Positions 16,385 through 25,339 of a DNA stretch of 64,000 bases are shown here, piece by piece. Source of the DNA: VFKE01 sp043758025 (lineage in GTDB: Bacteria; Verrucomicrobiota; Verrucomicrobiia; Verrucomicrobiales; Verrucomicrobiaceae); NCBI GenBank assembly GCA_043758025.1, contig JAYVOH010000025.1:7035-71034 (forward strand), in the 5' to 3' direction. The notes under the pieces are model-generated. The model worked only from the letters and a program-made list of their open reading frames with translations. It had not been told where the DNA came from and ran no database searches. A program made the translations under genes and the position numbers. Within the stretch, counting starts at the first letter, position 1. Every line of letters starts with the position of its first letter.

Positions 16385-16401
16385 GGTCGATGCTCATCGC
16401 C

Positions 16402-16423
16402 CGAAGCTGAATCTCCAGCTTCG
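16402..16423 (+). terminator. Hairpin after the PEP-CTERM gene
   Basis: CGAAGCTG (16402-16409) and CAGCTTCG (16416-16423) with a 6-base loop, 17 bases after the stop codon. It has no T tract. Confidence 0.4.
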
Positions 16424-16527
16424 ACATTCCACACCCTTCCCAGGGATTATCGCTCAACGGTTGCGCTCGGCCCTTGTCTGGAGCATAGGTCAACTTTGAG
16501 CTACCAACCTTCAGACTGTAATCCCAA

Positions 16528-18138
16528 GTGACGCAATCGCGCAAATCCACCGAACCAAAAAAATCCATCCTCCATCGCATTGGAGCAGGCCTCAAAAGAA
16601 TGGTCGGAGGTGGCAAGAAAAAAGCTGTTGAGCCAGCGCACGAGAAGCATCCTGAAAAGCTGCACGCGGCCAAGACTGTGGCCAAGAAGCAAGCCGCGCC
16701 GCATGAAGAAAAACCTCGCACCGAGCGCAAGCCGCAGCCCAGGGAAAGACGGCCCGAATCTTCCCATCGCAACGAACGCCCCGCCAGAGGCGATCAAGGC
16801 CGCCCGCCTCGTGGCGGCGGTGGCGGACGTGGCCGTGAGCGCGGCCCCCGCCGTGAAGAGCACGATGAACCTCGACGTCCGACCACGCGCCACGCGCCCG
16901 TGCCACCACCACTTCCGCCTGAAGTTCCGCCCGGCCCCTATCCCGAGGCCTTTGAGGTGCTGGGTTTTTCCCCCGCCGTTCTCGCCGGAGTGCGTGACAT
17001 GGGCTTTGCCACGCCAACCGAAATCCAGGCCAAGGCCGCGCCTATCGTGCTCGGTGGTGGCGATCTCATCGGTGCTTCGCAAACCGGAACCGGCAAGACC
17101 GCAGCTTTCGGAATGCCTGCACTCACCCGTCTCGCCGCTCCTGGAAAACTGCGCTGCTTGATCTTGGAACCCACGCGCGAACTCGCGGCGCAAGTTGTCG
17201 AGGCCTTTGAAAAATACGGCAAACACACCGGCCTGCGCACCTTGCTCGTTCACGGCGGCGTCGGCTACGGCACGCAGCGCGATGGCTTGGAAAAAGGCGT
17301 GGACATCGTCGTCGCCACACCGGGTCGTCTTCTCGATTTCATGCAGGACGGCACCGTCTCGCTCGACTCCATTGAGATCCTCATCCTCGATGAAGTGGAC
17401 CGGATGCTCGACATGGGCTTCCTGCCGGATGTGCGCCGCATCGTGGAAAAAACTCCGCGCTCGCGCCAGACCCTTTTCTTCTCCGCCACCATGCCGCCGC
17501 AGATCAAGGGGCTGGCCGAGTGGGCGCTGCGCGAACCCGCAACCGTCGAGGTGGGCATCCGCTTTTCGCCAGCGGAAACCGTCAGCCATTATCTCTATCC
17601 CGTCGCGCGCGATCAACGCGAGGAATTGCTGCTGGAACTGCTCCGCCGCACGGACTTCCACAGTGTGATGATCTTCACCCGCACCAAGATGGACGCCGAC
17701 CGCCTCTTTGCCTCCATCCGCAATGATGGCGAACACAAAGCCGCCGTCATGCACGGCGACATTGCCCAGCGCGACCGCGAAAAAGCGCTGCAAGACTTCC
17801 GCGATGGAAAGGTGGAAGTCATCGTCGCCACCGATGTCGCCGCGCGCGGACTCGACATCAGCGGTGTCACCCACGTCATCAACTACATGGTGCCCGAGCA
17901 CAGTGAAGACTACGTTCACCGCATTGGCCGCACCGGGCGCGCCAAGCAGGAGGGCGATGCCTTCACGCTCTTCTCAGCTGAAGAAATCCCCTACGTCCAG
18001 TCCATTGAGCGATTGATCGGCCAGACCATCGAGCGCAAAAAGCTCGACAATTTCGCCTACAAATTCACGACGGTTCTCGACAACGAAGACCGCGCCAAGG
18101 CCATCATGTTTGGCCGCAAAGGCAAGCGCAGGCGGTAA
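16528..18138 (+). CDS. DEAD-box RNA helicase with long basic N-terminal extension
   Basis: A 536-residue ATP-dependent RNA helicase. The assigned start is GTG; ATG 16600 is possible. Residues 1-130 are a low-complexity Lys/Arg/Gly/Pro tail. The helicase core follows: Q-motif region near GFATPTEIQ, Walker A ASQTGTGKT (about 184-192), PTRELA, TPGR, motif II as DEVD (288-291) and not DEAD, SAT (about 319-321), and motif VI HRIGRTGR (about 465-472). Most bacterial relatives carry their basic tail at the C-terminus, so the N-terminal position is unusual. It is probably involved in ribosome assembly or RNA decay. It converges on a second helicase gene with a 13-base gap. Confidence 0.9.
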   Translation: MTQSRKSTEPKKSILHRIGAGLKRMVGGGKKKAVEPAHEKHPEKLHAAKTVAKKQAAPHEEKPRTERKPQPRERRPESSHRNERPARGDQGRPPRGGGGGRGRERGPRREEHDEPRRPTTRHAPVPPPLPPEVPPGPYPEAFEVLGFSPAVLAGVRDMGFATPTEIQAKAAPIVLGGGDLIGASQTGTGKTAAFGMPALTRLAAPGKLRCLILEPTRELAAQVVEAFEKYGKHTGLRTLLVHGGVGYGTQRDGLEKGVDIVVATPGRLLDFMQDGTVSLDSIEILILDEVDRMLDMGFLPDVRRIVEKTPRSRQTLFFSATMPPQIKGLAEWALREPATVEVGIRFSPAETVSHYLYPVARDQREELLLELLRRTDFHSVMIFTRTKMDADRLFASIRNDGEHKAAVMHGDIAQRDREKALQDFRDGKVEVIVATDVAARGLDISGVTHVINYMVPEHSEDYVHRIGRTGRAKQEGDAFTLFSAEEIPYVQSIERLIGQTIERKKLDNFAYKFTTVLDNEDRAKAIMFGRKGKRRR

Positions 18139-18151
18139 GCGGAACCCGCGT

Positions 18152-19435
18152 TCAACGATATCCCCTCGGAGGCCCGCCGCTGCGCCGACCATCGCGGGAA
18201 TCGCCGCCGCGTGATGATCTTCCCTGCTGCTGACCGCCACCGCCGCGTGGCTGGAAGCGCCGTTCGCGCTGGTCGTCCTCGCTCGGCGGTGGTGCTTTGG
18301 CGGTGTAATCAAAACCTTCGGCGCGTTTGCGCACCAAGCCGCGGCCGATAAACCTTTCCAGGCTGCGCAACGCGCCCTGATCATCACCGCTCACAAAGCT
18401 GATGGCATCGCCAATGGCCTGTGCGCGACCGGTGCGGCCAATGCGGTGAACGTAGTCCTCCGCGTGCATGGGGAAGTCGAAGTTCACGACATGCGAGATG
18501 CCGTCCACATCAATGCCGCGCGCGGCGATGTCCGTGGCCACGAGCACGCGCACCGCGCCGCTCTTGAAATCCTGGAGCGCGCGCAGTCGCTGATTTTGCG
18601 AGCGATTGGAGTGCAGCGTCGCGGTCTTCACGCCATACTTTTCCAGATACTTGGCGATGCGATCCGCGCCGTGTTTCATCTTGGCAAACACCAGCACCAT
18701 GTTGAACGCGGGATCGACGAGCAGATGCAGCAGCAGCGGGTTCTTGAGATGCTTCGGCACTTCGTAAACGAGTTGCGTGACGGTATCTGCGGGATTGGAG
18801 CGCTTGCCGATCTGAACGATTTTCGGTTCGTGCTGGAACTCATGCGTCAGGGCTTCGATCTCTTTCGAGAGCGTGGCCGAGAACATCAGCGTCTGCCGTT
18901 TGCGCGGCAGCGCCTTCACGATGCGGCGGATGTCCGGCAGGAAGCCCATGTCGAGCATCCGGTCGGCTTCATCGAGAACGAGAAACTCCAGCGAATTGAA
19001 ATTCGCGTGACGCTGGCTCATCAAATCGAGCAGGCGTCCGGGCGTGGCGATGACAATGTCCGCACCGCGTCGCAGCGCATCGATCTGCGGACGCTCGCTG
19101 ACGCCGCCGAAAATTTTTGTGATGCGCACCGGCGCGTGCCGGGCGTAGGCGAGGACGTTCTCCTCGATCTGCACCACCAGCTCCCGTGTGGGCGCCAGGA
19201 TAAGGCACTTGATGCCGCGCAGCGGACCTTGACCGCTGATCTTTGAGAGTTGTGTGAGAATCGGCAGCGTGAAGGCCGCAGTCTTTCCCGTGCCGGTCTG
19301 CGCGATGCCGATCAGATCATGTCCCGCGAGCACTTGCGGTATGGCGGCAGCCTGAATGGGTGTGGGTTCGGTGTAACCGGAATCGGCGATGGCTTGAAGA
19401 ATACGGGCATCAAGGCCCAGAGAGCTAAATGGCAT
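18152..19435 (-). CDS. rhlE: DEAD-box RNA helicase, RhlE-like
   Basis: A 427-residue ATP-dependent RNA helicase of the RhlE type. Q motif region YTEPTPIQ (21-28), Walker A AQTGTGKT (45-52), PTREL (82-86), TPGR (131-134), DEAD (155-158), SAT, and HRIGRTGR are all intact. A short Arg/Gly/Gln-rich C-terminal tail (RGGGGQQQGRSSRGG) is typical of RhlE. It faces the DEVD-type helicase in a tail-to-tail pair, which suggests an old duplication but not co-transcription. Confidence 0.92.
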   Translation of the reverse strand: MPFSSLGLDARILQAIADSGYTEPTPIQAAAIPQVLAGHDLIGIAQTGTGKTAAFTLPILTQLSKISGQGPLRGIKCLILAPTRELVVQIEENVLAYARHAPVRITKIFGGVSERPQIDALRRGADIVIATPGRLLDLMSQRHANFNSLEFLVLDEADRMLDMGFLPDIRRIVKALPRKRQTLMFSATLSKEIEALTHEFQHEPKIVQIGKRSNPADTVTQLVYEVPKHLKNPLLLHLLVDPAFNMVLVFAKMKHGADRIAKYLEKYGVKTATLHSNRSQNQRLRALQDFKSGAVRVLVATDIAARGIDVDGISHVVNFDFPMHAEDYVHRIGRTGRAQAIGDAISFVSGDDQGALRSLERFIGRGLVRKRAEGFDYTAKAPPPSEDDQRERRFQPRGGGGQQQGRSSRGGDSRDGRRSGGPPRGYR

Positions 19436-19613
19436 AAGGCGTTCACTATGGAGCGAATGTCGCGCTACGCACGGTATTTCTCATTGCCGGGCTCGTCGAG
19501 GGTCTTTCGACTGGAAGAGAACCCTGCGAACCTCATCCTCGGAGCGGTTCCTTGCTATTAGGGACGGCAAAGAAGCCGCTGCGATTGATCTTCACTACTT
19601 AGTTAATGGCACT

Positions 19614-19793
19614 GTGAGCGGCACAGTGATCCTACTGAAGGACGGCGTTTGGAAGCATAATGACATCGAGGATTTGCTTTCCGGATTCGATGAGGATTTT
19701 TTACCGGGAGTTGATCTAACGCATCAAACATTGACCCACACAGTTATTATGGGTGAAGTGCTCGGAAATTTTGAAGCACACGCAAAGACCTGA
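19614..19793 (+). CDS. Uncharacterised short reading frame, possibly a remnant
   Basis: A GTG-initiated 59-residue frame (GTVILLKDGVWKHNDIEDLL..., ending EAHAKT). The same frame stays open for at least another 20 codons upstream (ERFLAIRDGKEAAAIDLHYL) without a start codon, as if the 5' part of a longer gene had been lost. No family was recognised. It lies in a 680-base stretch of apparently decaying genes. Confidence 0.3.
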   Translation: MSGTVILLKDGVWKHNDIEDLLSGFDEDFLPGVDLTHQTLTHTVIMGEVLGNFEAHAKT

Positions 19794-19855
19794 CTTTGCC
19801 CTCGACTGGCGGTCAATTCGGCGCAGTTGTCAGAGATCCTCGCCTTGTCACATTT

Positions 19856-20065
19856 TCAGCTTTTATTCGCTTTCGGAGATGCCTGGAAGGCTGGACGCGC
19901 CAGAAACTCTTCCGGAGTCATTGCGGGCAGGGTGGAGGCTTTGAATTCGTCGGTGTTACGGGTGAGGATGATGTCGGCAGCACAGGCGATGGTGGCGGCG
20001 ACTTGCAGGGCATCTTCGAAGTCGGCCATGCCGGAGTTGACGGCGGCAAGGGCAACCGGCTTGGT
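19856..20065 (-). pseudogene. VapC-like PIN-domain toxin remnant (C-terminal part only)
   Basis: About 70 codons on the minus strand end at stop 19858-19856 and contain a recognisable PIN-toxin C-terminus: NSGMADFEDALQVAATIA, ADIILTRNTDEF and PAMTPEEFL. The upstream frame reaches a stop near 20099 with no start codon or N-terminal PIN motif, so the first half of the gene is missing. It is probably inactive. Confidence 0.6.
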
Positions 20066-20114
20066 TCAATGAAACCGTTGCCCCTGCCGTGGCAATGAGT
20101 TAAGCTGGCCCATC

Positions 20115-20336
20115 ATGAATCAAACTGTTCAACTCACCGTGCCAATGCCCGCCAAATTGGCGCGGCTGCGTTTTCCGAAGGCACTGGATGACCGGCTGCA
20201 CTTCCTGCTTGATGAGCAAGGGCGCAAGGGTGCACTGACAGCGGTGGAAAAAAAAGAGGCCGAGGGGCTGGCGCAAATGGCCGCCACACTTTCCATCCTG
20301 AAGCTCGGTGCGCAGGTGAAGGCCAGAGGGAGATAG
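20115..20336 (+). CDS. Small conserved protein of TA/HNH-type loci
   Basis: A 73-residue product starting MNQTVQLTVPMPAKLARLRF and containing LDDRLHFLLDEQ and LTAVEKKEAEGLAQMA. From memory, small proteins of this shape commonly precede an HNH endonuclease or other toxin-like gene. Here only about 14 codons (MAVVPTSFARAGFE) follow before a stop, so the expected partner seems lost. Function unknown; an antitoxin-like role is inference. Confidence 0.55.
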   Translation: MNQTVQLTVPMPAKLARLRFPKALDDRLHFLLDEQGRKGALTAVEKKEAEGLAQMAATLSILKLGAQVKARGR

Positions 20337-20402
20337 TCGATGGCTGTTGTGCCGACAAGTTTTGCCAGGGCGGGATTCGAATAGAGGCCCCCGTGAATTT
20401 GT

Positions 20403-20744
20403 TCAAGAAATGGCTTCGATGCGGTCTTGGTAAACGGCGATGAGCTTGTGATTCTTGATCAAGGTTTCGATCTTCGGCCAGACACCGGCAAGGAAGCGAT
20501 GAAAATCCGCGCGGCGCATGTTGCCGATCTTCAGATGCACGATCCACGGTGGTGGCTGCGAGGAGATGATGCGGTGGAAGAAGTCGGCGTCCTTCGAGAC
20601 GAGCACCAATTCATGTTTCCGGCCATGATTCCAAACTTCGGTGTCAGTCGGGTTCGGGCCGATCTCGCTGACGTGATGGACGGGGAGCGAAGTTTGAAAA
20701 GAGATTCTGGAAGGCAGGTTCTGGTCGAAGAGAAAACCCTTCAT
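20403..20744 (-). CDS. DUF5615 PIN-like toxin (VapC45-type)
   Basis: A 113-residue protein starting MKGFLFDQNLPSRI at 20744. Acidic residues at the front (DQN) and the VSKDADFF motif are those of the DUF5615/Mut7-C-like PIN fold, a predicted RNase. ATG overlaps the stop of the upstream DUF433 gene in an ATGA arrangement, the classic toxin-antitoxin coupling. The longer open frame upstream is shadow. A second such pair lies at 59.3-59.9 kb. Confidence 0.8.
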   Translation of the reverse strand: MKGFLFDQNLPSRISFQTSLPVHHVSEIGPNPTDTEVWNHGRKHELVLVSKDADFFHRIISSQPPPWIVHLKIGNMRRADFHRFLAGVWPKIETLIKNHKLIAVYQDRIEAIS

Positions 20745-20962
20745 GCTACCGCCTCCATCTGGAAGTGGTTGCCCGCCAGCCGCGATCCATAGGCGATGCA
20801 CGCCCGCACGTCATCTTCGGTCAGAGCAGGGTATTCCTCCAGCACATCCTCAATGCTGTCTCCTGCACCGAGAAACTCCAGCACCGTCTGAACCGTGATG
20901 CGGGTGCTCTCAACGACTGGCTGGCCGTTGCAGATGTCAGGATGGATGGTGATGCGAGACAT
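20741..20962 (-). CDS. DUF433 antitoxin (VapB45-type)
   Basis: A 73-residue protein with the DUF433 signature: ITIHPDICNGQPVVESTRITVQTVLEFL, then YPALTEDDVRACIAYGSRLA. DUF433 proteins have a winged-helix-like DNA-binding region and neutralise their DUF5615 partners. It is the first gene of the two-gene module and probably represses its own promoter. Confidence 0.82.
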   Translation of the reverse strand: MSRITIHPDICNGQPVVESTRITVQTVLEFLGAGDSIEDVLEEYPALTEDDVRACIAYGSRLAGNHFQMEAVA

Positions 20963-21078
20963 GTTTAAGGCATCTTACACGCCAAGCTCACATCCTTCCA
21001 GCTTTTCCTTTGGCGGTGGGAAGCCATGACATGCCGTGTCCTTGCACTGAAAATCGGGGGACCTCGCCCCGGCACGGA

Positions 21079-21921
21079 TCAGGCGGCGCTGTCTTTTTCT
21101 TCCTCGCTCCAAATGCGTTGCACGCGTTCAATTTTAATGGCCCGGCCAGTGGCGACATCCACATCCACCCACGCGCCGCAAACCTGCACCGGCCCCTGCG
21201 CGACATAATGTTTGCCCGGCAGCAAGGTCAGGAGGCGGTGCAGCGCGGCATCCACATCCATGCCGATGACAGAGTGCAGCGGGCCGCACATGCCGGCGTC
21301 GCAGAGGAAGGCGGTGCCGTTTGGAAGAATGCGTTCATCAGCCGTCTGCACGTGGGTGTGGGTGCCGACGATGGCGGAGACTCGACCATCAAGGAACCAG
21401 GCCAGCGCGGTTTTCTCGCTGGTAGTCTCGGCGTGCATGTCGATGAACATGACGTTGGTTTCTTTCCGGATTTCATCGACTGCCGCGCCGACGACCTCGA
21501 AGGGATTGTTGAGCAGCATTTTCATGAAGGTGCGACCTTGAAGGTTGATGACGCCGACCTTGCCTTTCTTGGTTTCTAATATCACCCAGCCCTTGCCCGG
21601 CGTGCCCTCGGGATAATTCAATGGCCGCAGCAAGCGCGGCTCTTCCGCGAAGAAAGGCATGATGTCCTTCTGATCCCAGACGTGATCGCCTGTGGTGATG
21701 ACCGCCGCGCCCGCGCGCATGAGGCTGATGGCAATCTTCGGAGTGATGCCGCGCCCACCGGCGCTGTTCTCGCCGTTCACGATGATGAAATCCACAGCAA
21801 GTTCTTCTTTCAAAACGGGCAGCAGGGCGGCCACGGCCTTGCGCCCCGGCTCGCCCATAACATCCCCCAGAAAGAGAATGCGGATGGTGTTTGAGGAAGT
21901 GGCGTCGTTTTCGAGATTCAT
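21079..21921 (-). CDS. ymdB: TIGR00282-family metallophosphoesterase (YmdB-like)
   Basis: A 280-residue cytoplasmic metallophosphoesterase. Metal-ligand motifs are in place: ILFLGDVMGEPG near the start, VNGENSAGG, TTGDHVWD, and late histidines in VGTHTHVQTADE. In Bacillus subtilis YmdB is a cyclic-nucleotide phosphodiesterase affecting sporulation and biofilm decisions; the substrate in this organism is unknown. The length matches the family (about 265-280). It is divergent from the amidase gene. Confidence 0.9.
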   Translation of the reverse strand: MNLENDATSSNTIRILFLGDVMGEPGRKAVAALLPVLKEELAVDFIIVNGENSAGGRGITPKIAISLMRAGAAVITTGDHVWDQKDIMPFFAEEPRLLRPLNYPEGTPGKGWVILETKKGKVGVINLQGRTFMKMLLNNPFEVVGAAVDEIRKETNVMFIDMHAETTSEKTALAWFLDGRVSAIVGTHTHVQTADERILPNGTAFLCDAGMCGPLHSVIGMDVDAALHRLLTLLPGKHYVAQGPVQVCGAWVDVDVATGRAIKIERVQRIWSEEEKDSAA

Positions 21922-21973
21922 TGCTGCGCACTTAGAGGATGAATTTCGGCATAATCAAGTATAGCCTCCGCCC

Positions 21974-23323
21974 ATGTTCCTCGGGTTGATCCGCCGTCTT
22001 GCCCTTCTCGTGCTGTCGCCCGCGCTGTTCACGCACGCCCATCCTCCCGCTGTGGATGGAAGTGACCCTCACAAGGCCGAACTTGCTCCAGCGTCACAGT
22101 TGGCGGGCAACAAGTCCAAGCTCTCCGCGCTCGCAAAGAAGCCCGACTGGAAACAACTGGAGGCATTGTCAGGCGTCGTTGGACGTGAGGAATTTGAAGC
22201 CGCCATGACGAATATTTATTCCGATGAGTCCAGTGCGGCCCGTCCATGGAAGATTGAAGGGGATAAAGTATTGATCGAAACCACACCCGGCCAAGCCCCG
22301 GCGGTCATTGCTTTTCGCAACCCCCATGCTGAAGACGTTCCTCTCACGCACTACTGGCATAGTGTGCGTGAACTGGCTCCGTTGAAGCCGGGTGAACCGC
22401 CGTTGACCGGACTGCACATCGCCCTTGATCCCGGTCACATCGGCGGAGGATATTCCAAAATGGAGGAACGCTGGCTGAGCATGAAGTCAGGTGAAGCCGT
22501 TGTCGAGGGATCGCTGGTGCTGAAGGTCGCACAAGTTCTGCAGCCTCGGCTGGAAGCTCTCGGTGCCCGCGTCAGTCTGGTGCGAAGCTCAGAAGCTCCC
22601 GTCACCACGGCCAAACCGGACGACTACAAAGATGCGGCGCGTGAAGTGCTGGCCGACGCCGGCATTTTAAATCCGAAGGAAACATACGGTGGCGTCGAAG
22701 GCGACCCGAAAATAATCACCGTGCAATGGCAGGCGGAGAAGCTTTTCTATCGCGTCAGTGAAATCCGCGCCCGCGCCCGCCGCGTGAACGAGGAACTGCG
22801 CCCGGATATGGTCTTCTGCCTGCATCTGAACGCGGAGGCCTGGGGTGATGCCGGACGGCCTGCATTTGTGCTGCACAATCATTTTCATCTGCTCATCAAC
22901 GGCTGCTATGCCCCGGATGAAATGCAGTTCGATGATGTGCGCTTTGAAATGTTCCGGCGGCTGTTTCATCGCGTGCATGAGGAGGAGCGGCGCATGGCCG
23001 ACGTCATCGCGCCCGCCATGGCCACTGCCACCGGCCTGCCGCCTTATCTTTACATGACCAAGAACGCCCGCCGCGTTTCCGCCAGCCCCTATGTCTATGC
23101 GCGCAATCTTCTCGCGAACCGGCTCTATCAATGCCCCGTGATCTATCTTGAGCCTTATGTGATGAATCATGAGGAGACTTACAAACGCCTTCTCTTGGGA
23201 CACTTCGTGGGGCGCACCTTGATGGACGGGCATCTCGTGAGCAGCCCGCTGGAAGATTATGCGCGCGGTGTGGTGAACGGAATCGTGGATTACTGCAAGC
23301 GCGAGCGCCGCGCCGCGCCATGA
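21974..23323 (+). CDS. Exported N-acetylmuramoyl-L-alanine amidase (amidase_3-like)
   Basis: A 449-residue protein with an N-terminal signal (FLGLIRRLALLVLSPALFTHA). The catalytic region carries zinc-ligand positions of amidase_3: IALDPGHIGGG (His), VVEGSLVLKVA (Glu), CLHLNAEAW (His), and a late Glu in IYLEPYVMNHEE. An insert of about 60 residues between the second and third motifs (EVLADAGILNPKE...) is longer than usual. It probably cleaves peptidoglycan cross-bridge stems in the periplasm. The stop overlaps the next start as ATGA, so it is coupled to the fusion gene. Confidence 0.82.
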   Translation: MFLGLIRRLALLVLSPALFTHAHPPAVDGSDPHKAELAPASQLAGNKSKLSALAKKPDWKQLEALSGVVGREEFEAAMTNIYSDESSAARPWKIEGDKVLIETTPGQAPAVIAFRNPHAEDVPLTHYWHSVRELAPLKPGEPPLTGLHIALDPGHIGGGYSKMEERWLSMKSGEAVVEGSLVLKVAQVLQPRLEALGARVSLVRSSEAPVTTAKPDDYKDAAREVLADAGILNPKETYGGVEGDPKIITVQWQAEKLFYRVSEIRARARRVNEELRPDMVFCLHLNAEAWGDAGRPAFVLHNHFHLLINGCYAPDEMQFDDVRFEMFRRLFHRVHEEERRMADVIAPAMATATGLPPYLYMTKNARRVSASPYVYARNLLANRLYQCPVIYLEPYVMNHEETYKRLLLGHFVGRTLMDGHLVSSPLEDYARGVVNGIVDYCKRERRAAP

Positions 23324-24753
23324 CGATCCTGATCATTGGCTGCGGCTACGTCGGTGAACGCGTGGCTGATCTGTTGCATGATGCGGGACATGATGTTGCC
23401 GGGGCCACGCACTCCGAGGATTCGGCTTTACGACTGTCTCAGGCCAAGCCTTACGCAATTCATGCCTGTGATGTCGGTGACGAATTTTCAGTGAGCGGTT
23501 TGATGGGGAAAATAATTGTGCCTCCCAAGGTAATCATTCACTGCGCGTCATCGAACCGGGGCGGCGCGGAGAGCTATCGCTCAGTCTATCTCAACGGATG
23601 CCGCCATTTGCAAAATGTGTTTCCCGCCGCGCGCATGATCTTCACCAGCAGCACCAGTGTCTATCCGCAAACGGACGGCTCATGGGTCACGGAGGAAAGC
23701 GATTCCACGCCGGATCGCGAGACCAGTCGGATACTCCGGGAAACGGAAGACATCGTGCTTGAGCATCAAGGTTGTGTGGCCCGGCTGGCCGGCATTTACG
23801 GACCGGGCCGGTCATTTGTGCTGAAAAATTTTCTTGAGGGCAGCGCCGTCATCGAGAGCAATGACGGCGAGGGACGCTGGCTGAACCAGATACATCGCGA
23901 GGACGCCGCGCGTGGCCTCGTGCATCTCGCGCTTCATGGACAGACAGGCATCTTCAACGTCACAGACGACACACCACTGACCCAGCGCGAATGCTATGCC
24001 AAACTCGTTGGGCGATTTCACAAACCCATGCCGCCGGTTGCCGCGCCAAAGATCGAGCGCAAACGGGCCTGGACCAGCAAGCGCGTGTCAGATGCAAAAC
24101 TCCGCGCCTCGGGGTGGACACCGCTTTATGCGAGCTACTTTGATGCGGTGGAACACGATGCCGCTCTCGTTCCTTCCATTCTCGACATGATTGAAAAACC
24201 GCCCACTGCATCGCGCGAACCCGCCCAAGCTTTGAATCTCGTGCTCATCGGCTTGATGGGATCAGGAAAGTCCACGTTGGGACGCATGGTGGCCCAGAGT
24301 CTTGACTTTGTTTTCGTCGATACTGACCACCTCATCATCGAGGCTGCCGGAAAAAGCATCCCGGAAATCTTCGCCAGCGAAGGTGAAGCCGGCTTCCGTC
24401 AGCGCGAGACCGCAGCCCTGCAATCACTCGTTGGTCGCCAGTGCCATGTCATCGCCACTGGCGGCGGGATTGTGACGCAGCCGGTCAATCTTCCCATCCT
24501 CAAGCAGCTTGGCTGCGTTGTCTGGCTCTCCGCAGACACCCGCGTGCTGCAGCAGCGCACCGCTTACGGTCATGATCGCCCCTTGCTTCGCGAGCCTGAC
24601 CCGGCGGCGAAACTCCGCGCCCTCGCTGAAGAACGGTCACCGTTGTATGAACAGGTCTGCGACATCAAAATCAACACCGACGATCTCAGCACGCAAGAGG
24701 CGGCATATGGCGTCACAGAATCCGTGCGGGTGTTTTTCGGCGGTATGCGTTAA
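23320..24753 (+). CDS. aroK: NAD-dependent epimerase-shikimate kinase fusion
   Basis: A 477-residue two-domain protein. Residues 1-285 form a Rossmann-fold short-chain epimerase/YeeZ-like domain (ILIIGCGYVGERVADLL, FTSSTSVYPQTDGSWVTE, RLAGIYGPGR). Residues 306-477 are a full shikimate kinase with P-loop GLMGSGKSTLG, DTDHLI, FRQRETAAL, ATGGGIV and the lid region HDRPLL. Shikimate kinase makes shikimate-3-phosphate in aromatic amino acid synthesis. The kinase half looks complete and active. The fusion partner is unusual, because aroK is more often joined to aroB. The epimerase half lacks an obvious link to the shikimate pathway. Confidence 0.88.
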   Translation: MTILIIGCGYVGERVADLLHDAGHDVAGATHSEDSALRLSQAKPYAIHACDVGDEFSVSGLMGKIIVPPKVIIHCASSNRGGAESYRSVYLNGCRHLQNVFPAARMIFTSSTSVYPQTDGSWVTEESDSTPDRETSRILRETEDIVLEHQGCVARLAGIYGPGRSFVLKNFLEGSAVIESNDGEGRWLNQIHREDAARGLVHLALHGQTGIFNVTDDTPLTQRECYAKLVGRFHKPMPPVAAPKIERKRAWTSKRVSDAKLRASGWTPLYASYFDAVEHDAALVPSILDMIEKPPTASREPAQALNLVLIGLMGSGKSTLGRMVAQSLDFVFVDTDHLIIEAAGKSIPEIFASEGEAGFRQRETAALQSLVGRQCHVIATGGGIVTQPVNLPILKQLGCVVWLSADTRVLQQRTAYGHDRPLLREPDPAAKLRALAEERSPLYEQVCDIKINTDDLSTQEAAYGVTESVRVFFGGMR

Positions 24754-24820
24754 TCGCACATATGGTTTTGTGTCGTAAAATAATAGCTTGTAAAAATCGT
24801 GCACTGCGCAAATTTATCAC

Positions 24821-25339
24821 ATGAACTTGCGCCTCGCTTTGTCGGCTATGCTGGTTTGTTTTTTTACGGGGTGTTCGGACGATGAAGAAAGTCCGCGCGT
24901 CAGGGAGGAAAAAAGGGTCATGGAAGTCCTGAGAAAACAAGAGGGCGATCCCAAATCCATCATGGCAGCCGCCCAAAGTGGGGATGCCTCAGCTCAGGAA
25001 GACCTGGGCATCCGATATGCCGAGGGACGTGGAGTTGCCAAAAATCAACAGGAAGCCGTGACATGGCTTCGCAGGGCAGCGGAGCAGGGCGCGCCCAATG
25101 CCCAATACCGGCTGGGCATGAGTTATTATCGTGGAAAAGGCATCGCCAAAGACCTGGTGCAGGCTCATGGCTGGCTGACCATGTCCGCCGCCAACGGATG
25201 TCAGGCCGCCCAAAAAATAATTCCCACCATCAGTGGAGAGATGTCACCCGAACAAAAAATAGAAGCCGCCCGGCAGGCCAACGATTTTTTTGAAAATCTC
25301 AATGCAGCAAAAGTAAAGACGGGCGATACAAATTCATGA
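24821..25339 (+). CDS. Sel1-repeat lipoprotein
   Basis: A 172-residue protein. The signal ends in a lipobox (FFTGC, Cys18) and the mature part has two Sel1/TPR-like repeats: SAQEDLGIRYAEGRGVAKNQQEAVTWLRRAAEQG and PNAQYRLGMSYYRGKGIAKD (each broken by reading here). Sel1 repeats are scaffold modules. It overlaps the next small gene by ATGA. Confidence 0.85.
   Translation: MNLRLALSAMLVCFFTGCSDDEESPRVREEKRVMEVLRKQEGDPKSIMAAAQSGDASAQEDLGIRYAEGRGVAKNQQEAVTWLRRAAEQGAPNAQYRLGMSYYRGKGIAKDLVQAHGWLTMSAANGCQAAQKIIPTISGEMSPEQKIEAARQANDFFENLNAAKVKTGDTNS

Noticed and set aside
16501..17919. 472-residue minus-strand frame antisense to a helicase
   Set aside because: The plus-strand DEAD-box motifs are complete, and the antisense product is His/Arg/Gly-rich without any family pattern.
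20360..20400. TTCGAAT-containing sequence resembling a tRNA T-loop
   Set aside because: No matching stems, anticodon arm or acceptor pairing could be drawn on either strand.
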